Source of the DNA: Cytobacillus dafuensis
GTDB taxonomy: Bacteria > Bacillota > Bacilli > Bacillales > Cytobacillaceae
Direction of reading: 5' to 3'
DNA: 64,000 nucleotides
Assembly: GCF_007995155.1 (NCBI RefSeq)
Contig: NZ_CP042593.1
Location: 290,001 to 354,000 of the forward strand
The notes under the pieces were generated by a model. That model was not told the origin of the DNA. It searched no databases and was given only the letters and a program-made list of their open reading frames with translations. The translations under genes and the position numbers were made by a program. Shown here piece by piece: positions 58,897 to 64,000 of this stretch (within the stretch, counting starts at the first letter, position 1; every line of letters starts with the position of its first letter).

Positions 58897-59454
58897 TTAG
58901 ATATCTTTATTCAGACTGTCACTTTGACTGCGAGTTTTTGCGTAGGCTAATAATAAAAGCGTACCAATTACTCCGACAGTCACGATATTGGCAGCCCCAG
59001 CAACTACACCCTGCAAATATACCTTGTTAGCAGGCTCTGCATAAATTTGTACATCCAAAAATGGAGCAACTGCAAACCACCCAAATGCTTGAACGATAAC
59101 TTGAACAACATTAAATGTAATGATTTTCTTCATATTAAAAATGCCTGATTCAATATCAATTTTTCTCCATACGAGCCCAATTAACAAGCCGACAAGTCCC
59201 GATACGATAACCCAGCTCCACCAAATGGAACCGTAGAAAATAAGATCCTTTAGGGCGTGACCGATTAAGCCAATTAATGCACCCGCAATCGGTCCAAAAA
59301 TAATAGACATAAGTGCTAAAAAGCCGTAGGATGTTTCAATTTGTGTGTTCGGAATTCCAGTAGGAATGGATGCGAATCTGCCTAAAATAACGAATACGGC
59401 AGCTCCAATGCCGATCGCAACGATGGTTTTGATGGATAAGTGTTTTCTTTGCAT
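58897..59454 (-). CDS. ECF S component, UPF0397/MtsT-like
   Basis: 185 residues with about five or six membrane helices. [21 protein letters not shown] near 21-41 and [22 protein letters not shown] near 50-71 are UPF0397 hallmarks. The S component binds the solute. In earlier comparative work UPF0397 proteins next to double ATPase and T genes under Met-type regulation were named MtsTUV and predicted to import methionine precursors. The Met T-box here agrees. ATG at 59454 is behind GGAGG. The solute is not proven. Confidence 0.85.
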   Translation of the reverse strand: MQRKHLSIKTIVAIGIGAAVFVILGRFASIPTGIPNTQIETSYGFLALMSIIFGPIAGALIGLIGHALKDLIFYGSIWWSWVIVSGLVGLLIGLVWRKIDIESGIFNMKKIITFNVVQVIVQAFGWFAVAPFLDVQIYAEPANKVYLQGVVAGAANIVTVGVIGTLLLLAYAKTRSQSDSLNKDI

Positions 59455-59491
59455 AACATCAGCCTCCAAAATGAATAGTTGAAAATGAACT

Positions 59492-60343
59492 TTAAATAGT
59501 TTTTGGTGCTTTACGGATAGAAATTTTCCATTGGGCACCGGTTTCGATATGATACGCTTTTGCAAATGACCCTTGATTAATAGCTACGCCGATTTTGTCC
59601 AGAGAATTTACAAATAGTAATGGCTCTCCAAGATGGCTATCGGCAAAAGAACGGCCATAGGTCATAATATTTTTGTATACTTGTCGTGTATCGTTTTCAA
59701 TCGTTACTTCAAATGAATCTCCGTAATCCACATCTAATTTTTTAAAGAGAGTACGATCAATATTTGTCCATAGATTTCCAAATCTTACATCGAGAATGTC
59801 AATATTTCCTTGAAGTGAGCCCTGTTCAATGCTTGCATTTGTTTTTGGCAGCTCAATGATAGAATCTACTGGAACCTCTGGACCTACTTGTTCAAAAGTG
59901 ATGATGTTTGAAGCAAGTCTGGCACCTGTAAATGCATAGACGTCACGGCCGTGGAATGTGTATGATTCTCCTGAATTTGGCAAACGATTGACAGTTTCAT
60001 CAATCATTCTTGCTTTCACAATACCGATGCTTTCTTTAATATGAGTAAGTGTCCCATTGTCAGGGGTGACAATGTATTGATTTTTTGCCGTTTTGACAAC
60101 AATGCTTCTTCGTTCAGAGCCTACACCTGGATCAACGACTGATACAAAAACAGACTCTTCAGGCCAATAGGAAATCGTTTGATATAACCGATAAGATGCC
60201 TCCCAAATATTGTATTGAGGAATATCGTGGGTTAAATCATACACTTTAAGCGATGGATTTACAGAAATAGCCACACCGTACATCGCACTTACGGCCCCGT
60301 CGCTAATACCAAAATCTGATTGTAAAATTAAGTGACTATTCAT
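59492..60343 (-). CDS. SAM hydroxide adenosyltransferase (SAM hydrolase, DUF62)
   Basis: 283 residues. The DUF62 fold splits SAM with water into adenosine and methionine. Visible marks are the N-terminal [12 protein letters not shown] (near 7-18), [13 protein letters not shown] near 71-83, TPDNGTL near 91-97 and [13 protein letters not shown] near 131-143. ATG at 60343 is behind GGAGG with better spacing than 60349. It is the first gene after the Met T-box and lies 37 bases before the MtsT-like S component. A link to methionine recovery from SAM or a SAM-like import is the simple reading. Confidence 0.87.
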   Translation of the reverse strand: MNSHLILQSDFGISDGAVSAMYGVAISVNPSLKVYDLTHDIPQYNIWEASYRLYQTISYWPEESVFVSVVDPGVGSERRSIVVKTAKNQYIVTPDNGTLTHIKESIGIVKARMIDETVNRLPNSGESYTFHGRDVYAFTGARLASNIITFEQVGPEVPVDSIIELPKTNASIEQGSLQGNIDILDVRFGNLWTNIDRTLFKKLDVDYGDSFEVTIENDTRQVYKNIMTYGRSFADSHLGEPLLFVNSLDKIGVAINQGSFAKAYHIETGAQWKISIRKAPKTI

Positions 60344-60546
60344 TTTCATACCTCCACTATGATTATTTTATTTAGTATGAATGAAAATTAGACTTAGTTC
60401 TCCTCTATCAATCCTCCTAGTCCTCAATACATTAGAAAAACTTGGCGAATGCCTTAGTTTTACTTATGCGATCTTTTTAGCAGATATTTAATTGAACACA
60501 CACCTTACTTTAGTATGTTAATTAAACTTAAACTTTCCTTTTAGCC

Positions 60547-60850
60547 AAAAAAACCACGTCTTTATCTATATAAATAATAGATAAGGACGTGGTTATATCT
60601 CACGTGGTACCACCTTAATTTACTGTATGCTCACGCAATACAGCCTCTGCAAGTACGAGAGCGGACCTGATGCTCTATATACTGTGGTATTGATAACGAG
60701 TACCAAATCTCGTCGGTACCTACTAATATTGCCTAAAAGGAAGGTCAATCTATTCGGCACGAAGCTCTGAGGCCATTGTTCAGATTCGAATTTTGCTTCT
60801 TTTCAGCTACCGAAGCTCTCTGTGAAAAATCGCTAAATCTTACTTTCCCT
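60547..60850 (-). promoter_or_regulatory. T-box leader, methionine specifier
   Basis: Minus strand: Stem I with specifier ATG (plus bases 60774-60776, context CTGAACA-ATG-GCCTCAGAG), T-box AAGGTGGTACCACG (within 60603-60614) and a long terminator stem (about 60552-60570 with 60580-60595) ending in a T-run at 60547-60553. It precedes the SAM hydrolase by about 200 bases. Low charged tRNA-Met should induce the operon. Confidence 0.9.
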
Positions 60851-61004
60851 CTTCATTGCATTAAATCAATATTAAGTTGCTAAAGTTAAAATTTATTATA
60901 TTTACTATATTCTGAATAGTCAAGTAAAAATATTGTAGTAATGTAGTATCTTCCCTTTAAGTTTAGTTCGAAAGAATAAGTTAATTACACTTTTAATCTA
61001 AATG

Positions 61005-61018
61005 TGCAAACGCTTGCA
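61005..61018. promoter_or_regulatory. cre/LacI-type operator
   Basis: TGCAAACGCTTGCA is a palindrome of the CcpA cre / MalR class, 60 bases before the alpha-glucosidase start. It suggests catabolite repression or maltose-type control. Confidence 0.7.
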
Positions 61019-61077
61019 TCGTGATTGTAGAAAGATTAAAATAATTCCTAATATAGGGTTCATAAGGAGTGACAAAA

Positions 61078-62775
61078 ATGGTTCGTTTCAAAGAGCCTTG
61101 GTGGAAAAGAAGTGTTGTCTATCAAATTTATCCGCGGAGCTTTATGGATTCTAATGGAGACGGCATCGGGGATTTGCAAGGCATCATTTCTAAACTGGAT
61201 TATTTGAAAAAATTAGGAGTGGATGTCATCTGGTTAAGCCCAATCTATGATTCTCCTAATGATGATAACGGATATGACATTCGCGATTATCGCGCGATTA
61301 TGAATGAATTTGGGACAATGGATGATTTTGAACAATTGATTGATGAAGCGAAGCAGCGAGGGATTCGAATTGTGATGGATCTTGTGGTCAATCATACTTC
61401 GGACGAACATCACTGGTTTGTTCATTCGCGTTCTTCTAAGGATTCCAAGTACCGCGACTATTATATTTGGCGAGATGGGAATGAGGGGGATCCACCTAAT
61501 AATTGGGGTTCCATATTTTCCGGGTCTGCATGGGAAAAGGATAAGGCAACGGATTCCTTTTATTTGCATCTTTTCTCCAAAAAGCAGCCTGATTTGAATT
61601 GGGAACACGAACCTCTTCGGAAAGAAATCTTTGATCTTATGAAGTATTGGCTAGATAAAGGAATTGGCGGCTTTCGCATGGATGTTATTAATTTTATTTC
61701 AAAAGAGGACCAATTACCTGATGGAGAGATTCATCTTGGACAATTGTATGGGGATGGGAGTCCCTATTTTATCAATGGGCCGAAAATTCACACCTATCTA
61801 CAAGAAATGAATGAAAAGGTTTTGCAACATTATGATGTGGTAACTGTAGGAGAAATGCCGGGCGCTTCAACAGAGGACGCACAAATCTTTACGAATCCCG
61901 GCAATCAAGAAGTGAATATGATTTTTACATTTGAGCACATGAACCTAGACAGTGGACCCTACGAAAAATGGGATGTTCAGCCGTTGGATTTGGTTAAGCT
62001 AAAACGCAATCTTGAAAAGTGGCAGCATGCTCTCCATCATGTTGGCTGGAATAGTCTTTATTGGAATAACCATGATCAGCCGCGAATCGTATCACGTTTT
62101 GGTAATGATGAAGTGTATCGTGAGCTGTCCGCTAAAATGCTAGCCATTTGTCTTCATCTACTCCAAGGAACGCCATATATCTATCAGGGTGAAGAGCTAG
62201 GCATGACGAATGTGAGGTTTGATGACATTCATGAATATCGTGACATCGAAACCCTAAATATGTACAAAGAAAAACGCCAGCAGGGAATCGCGCATGATAA
62301 GATCATGTCGGGTATTTATGCGAAAGGCCGAGATAATGCTAGAACCCCGATGCAATGGACATCGGATGGCGGGTTCACAACAGGAACTCCTTGGATTCGG
62401 ATGAATCACAATACTTCTAGAATTAACGCAGACCAAGCTCTTGCCGATCCTTCGTCGATTTTTTATACGTATCAAAAGCTTATACGTTTGAGAAAAGAAT
62501 TTGACATCATCACGTACGGAAGCTTTCAATTATTAATGCCTGATCATCCAAACCTCTTTGTGTATAAACGGCAAACAGAGGATGAAGAGTGGTTAATCGT
62601 AACCAATTTTTCAAAACAGACGGAAAAAATGAAATGGGATGAAATTGACGTGCAGAATAAAAACGGAAAAATCATGATAGCAAACTATGAAACTCATCAA
62701 TTAGACGGTGATATTATGGAAGTAAGACCTTATGAGGCGTTTGTGCTCAGCTTTAGAAAGGAGATGGCAAATTGA
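61078..62775 (+). CDS. GH13 alpha-glucosidase (oligo-1,6-glucosidase type)
   Basis: 565 residues, typical length of oligo-1,6-glucosidases and MalL-type sucrase-isomaltases. WWKRSVVYQIYPRSF starts the family; DLVVNHTSDEH (region I), GGFRMDVINF with the nucleophile Asp202, VGEMPG with the acid/base Glu259, and NNHDQPR (third Asp) are all present. It should act inside the cell on short alpha-glucosides. ATG at 61078 is behind AAGGAGTG. It overlaps the ROK gene by 4 bases (ATTGA), so the products act together: glucose release and phosphorylation. Confidence 0.9.
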   Translation: MVRFKEPWWKRSVVYQIYPRSFMDSNGDGIGDLQGIISKLDYLKKLGVDVIWLSPIYDSPNDDNGYDIRDYRAIMNEFGTMDDFEQLIDEAKQRGIRIVMDLVVNHTSDEHHWFVHSRSSKDSKYRDYYIWRDGNEGDPPNNWGSIFSGSAWEKDKATDSFYLHLFSKKQPDLNWEHEPLRKEIFDLMKYWLDKGIGGFRMDVINFISKEDQLPDGEIHLGQLYGDGSPYFINGPKIHTYLQEMNEKVLQHYDVVTVGEMPGASTEDAQIFTNPGNQEVNMIFTFEHMNLDSGPYEKWDVQPLDLVKLKRNLEKWQHALHHVGWNSLYWNNHDQPRIVSRFGNDEVYRELSAKMLAICLHLLQGTPYIYQGEELGMTNVRFDDIHEYRDIETLNMYKEKRQQGIAHDKIMSGIYAKGRDNARTPMQWTSDGGFTTGTPWIRMNHNTSRINADQALADPSSIFYTYQKLIRLRKEFDIITYGSFQLLMPDHPNLFVYKRQTEDEEWLIVTNFSKQTEKMKWDEIDVQNKNGKIMIANYETHQLDGDIMEVRPYEAFVLSFRKEMAN

Positions 62776-63674
62776 AGAAGGTACTAGGTATTGATATTGG
62801 GGGAACAAAAATACGGATGGGTGTTGTGAATGAGACTGGTGAGGTTTTAGAAGATATCACGATTCCTACAAAGTTACCATTATATCCCTATTTAGAAGAA
62901 CAGGTTTTAAAAGTAATAGAAAAGTTTCCTGACCTTAAAGGGATTGGAATTGGTACGCGAGGAATGGTAGATGCGAAAACGGGAGTTGTCACTTTTGAAA
63001 AAGAGCTGGAGGGCTGGGAAGGGACACCGGTCAAAGCACAACTAGAAGCAGCGACTGGCCTTCGTGTTGAGATTAATAATGATGCCAATTGCGCAGCACT
63101 TACGGAAGTACGGCTTGGTGCAGCACTTGGCTTCCAAAGGGTTGTTTGCTTGACAGTGGGGACAAAGCTAGGTGGAGGTCTCGTTTTTGATGAGCAAGTG
63201 ATAAATGGTACCCATGGCGGTGCTGGTGAGGTTGGTCACATGATTCTGTATCCAAACGGACTTGTTTGTGGCTGTGGAAGACGGGGTTGCAGTGAGGAAT
63301 ACGTATCTGGAACCGCATTGAGAAGAATGATTCAAGAGGAAAATGTCGTTAATCCAAAGACGGGTGAATTAGCAATACCACAGGAGCTGTTTCGATTGGC
63401 GGCAGAGGGGCTTACAAGTGCCCAAACAGTACGGGACCGCTTTCTTTCAGATTTCGCTGTTGTCATTTCCACTCTTCAAGCCGTATTAGATATGGACTGC
63501 GTTGTAGTCGGCGGAGGTGTTTCCGAATCAGCAGATGATTGGTGGGAAAACCTTCTTGCGAAAGTCGAACCGCTGAAACTTAAGCCTTTAGAATTGAGGC
63601 GTGCTGCATTTGGAAATGAAGCAGGGATGATTGGTGCAGCTATGCTCGTGACAGACCCTTCAAATAACTCGTAA
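62772..63674 (+). CDS. ROK-family glucokinase
   Basis: 300 residues. DIGGTK (8-13) binds ATP phosphate. The ROK zinc site is H156 with C166, C168 and C173 (CGCGRRGC). EVGH and the GGxGE region fit a hexokinase. Start TTG at 62772 overlaps the stop of the alpha-glucosidase, so translation is coupled. Glucose freed by GH13 would become glucose-6-phosphate. A regulatory ROK with helix-turn-helix is excluded, as no such domain is present. Confidence 0.9.
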   Translation: MKKVLGIDIGGTKIRMGVVNETGEVLEDITIPTKLPLYPYLEEQVLKVIEKFPDLKGIGIGTRGMVDAKTGVVTFEKELEGWEGTPVKAQLEAATGLRVEINNDANCAALTEVRLGAALGFQRVVCLTVGTKLGGGLVFDEQVINGTHGGAGEVGHMILYPNGLVCGCGRRGCSEEYVSGTALRRMIQEENVVNPKTGELAIPQELFRLAAEGLTSAQTVRDRFLSDFAVVISTLQAVLDMDCVVVGGGVSESADDWWENLLAKVEPLKLKPLELRRAAFGNEAGMIGAAMLVTDPSNNS

Positions 63675-63693
63675 AAAATATAAAGGATTATTA

Positions 63694-63724
63694 AAAAGCG
63701 TTTTTGCAATGCGAAAACGCTTTT
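63694..63724 (+). terminator. Hairpin after ROK gene
   Basis: AAAAGCGTTTT (63694-63704) pairs with AAAACGCTTTT (63714-63724). The central GCGTTTT/AAAACGC also resembles a cre half, so it may act in both ways. Confidence 0.55.
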
Positions 63725-63826
63725 CGAAAGACAATCCAAACAAGTCGATAAAAATACAAAATTGTCTATAAATTAAGACTTGTTATCGCATGGGCGGTGT
63801 GATAGGATAAATTTAATTCAATTTTG

Positions 63827-63840
63827 TGCAAGCGCTTTCG
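63827..63840. promoter_or_regulatory. cre/LacI-type operator, first copy
   Basis: TGCAAGCGCTTTCG is a near-palindrome around AAGCGCTT. A sister site (TGCAAGCGTTTTCG) lies 44 bases downstream. Confidence 0.6.
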
Positions 63841-63870
63841 CAAACTTGTCTTTATTTTTTTAAGTATTTG

Positions 63871-63884
63871 TGCAAGCGTTTTCG
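63871..63884. promoter_or_regulatory. cre/LacI-type operator, second copy
   Basis: TGCAAGCGTTTTCG, 32 bases before the lipoprotein start. Together with the site at 63827 it suggests paired control of the next operon. Confidence 0.6.
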
Positions 63885-63915
63885 CAACAAAAAATAATAA
63901 TGTGGGGGAGAACCT

Positions 63916-64000
63916 ATGAGAGCAAAATGGAGAGCAGGCTTACTAGCAGTTTCACTAGGATTAGCCGGAATTTTAGCAGGTTGCAATTCAGATAAGGCAG
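63916..64000 (+). CDS. Lipoprotein, N-terminal part only (probable sugar-binding)
   Basis: ATG at 63916 behind GGGGGAG opens a signal peptide with the lipobox LAGC. Only 28 codons lie in the window. The location after an alpha-glucosidase and glucokinase and behind two LacI-type operators suggests the solute-binding lipoprotein of a sugar ABC importer (MalE-like), but no domain is visible yet. Confidence 0.55.
   Translation, partial: MRAKWRAGLLAVSLGLAGILAGCNSDKA

Overview
The window is chromosomal DNA from a low-GC, endospore-forming member of the Bacillaceae. The reasons are a Bacillus-type rRNA operon, three T-box leaders on the scale of Bacillus leaders, frequent TTG/GTG starts behind strong AGGAGG sites, a SpoIIP-type protein, FusB-, YwqN/YwqM- and MocR-type genes, and a sigma-54 promoter. 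The 16S sequence is complete, but genus cannot be settled by eye. I see no CRISPR array, prophage or plasmid backbone. Mobile DNA is limited to decayed IS110 pieces and a short palindromic repeat family.

Layout. 1-10.9 kb is an accessory stretch: a class D beta-lactamase cut by the window edge, small membrane and lipoproteins, VanW, an ArsR-type regulator with an MFS pump, a methyltransferase, a DinB protein, a Cys-rich triple-repeat protein, an IS110 relic, a CD3324-type HTH protein, a FusB-type EF-G-binding protein and a twice-frameshifted YdcF gene. 11.2-12.6 kb holds an ECF sigma factor overlapping a membrane protein whose outer domain is SpoIIP-like. 12.8-16.2 kb is an IleS2-type isoleucyl-tRNA synthetase with an Ile T-box. 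16.6-22.0 kb is an rRNA operon (16S-23S-5S-tRNA-Glu-tRNA-Val) ending in half of a tRNA-Thr. 22.0-25.1 kb has two copies of a palindromic repeat around ywqN/ywqM-like genes and a WYL regulator. One copy carries two extra two-hairpin modules with RTCCT-type loops.

25-36.4 kb mixes an SDR enzyme, a CopA-type ATPase, a lipase-like hydrolase, an S66 peptidase, guanine deaminase, an ECF sigma/anti-sigma pair, a lipoprotein, a methyltransferase and an acetyltransferase. 36.5-38.5 kb is argS with an Arg T-box. 38.6-46.4 kb holds a small kinase, acetyltransferases, a MocR regulator, and an fdhA-aquaporin operon with a near-consensus sigma-54 promoter divergent from its likely activator. 46.6-56.3 kb has heme O synthase, a vanadium-haloperoxidase-like protein, two exporters with regulators, a double GNAT protein, a cluster-binding/pentapeptide protein, a PhnA-type protein and a membrane protein.

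56.3-60.9 kb is the most coherent system: a Met-specific T-box, a SAM hydrolase (DUF62) and a complete ECF transporter (S, double ATPase, T). I read it as a salvage module for methionine or a SAM-like compound. 61-64 kb begins a catabolite-controlled alpha-glucoside locus: a GH13 alpha-glucosidase, a ROK glucokinase and a binding lipoprotein cut by the window edge, with LacI/CcpA-type operators in front of both units.
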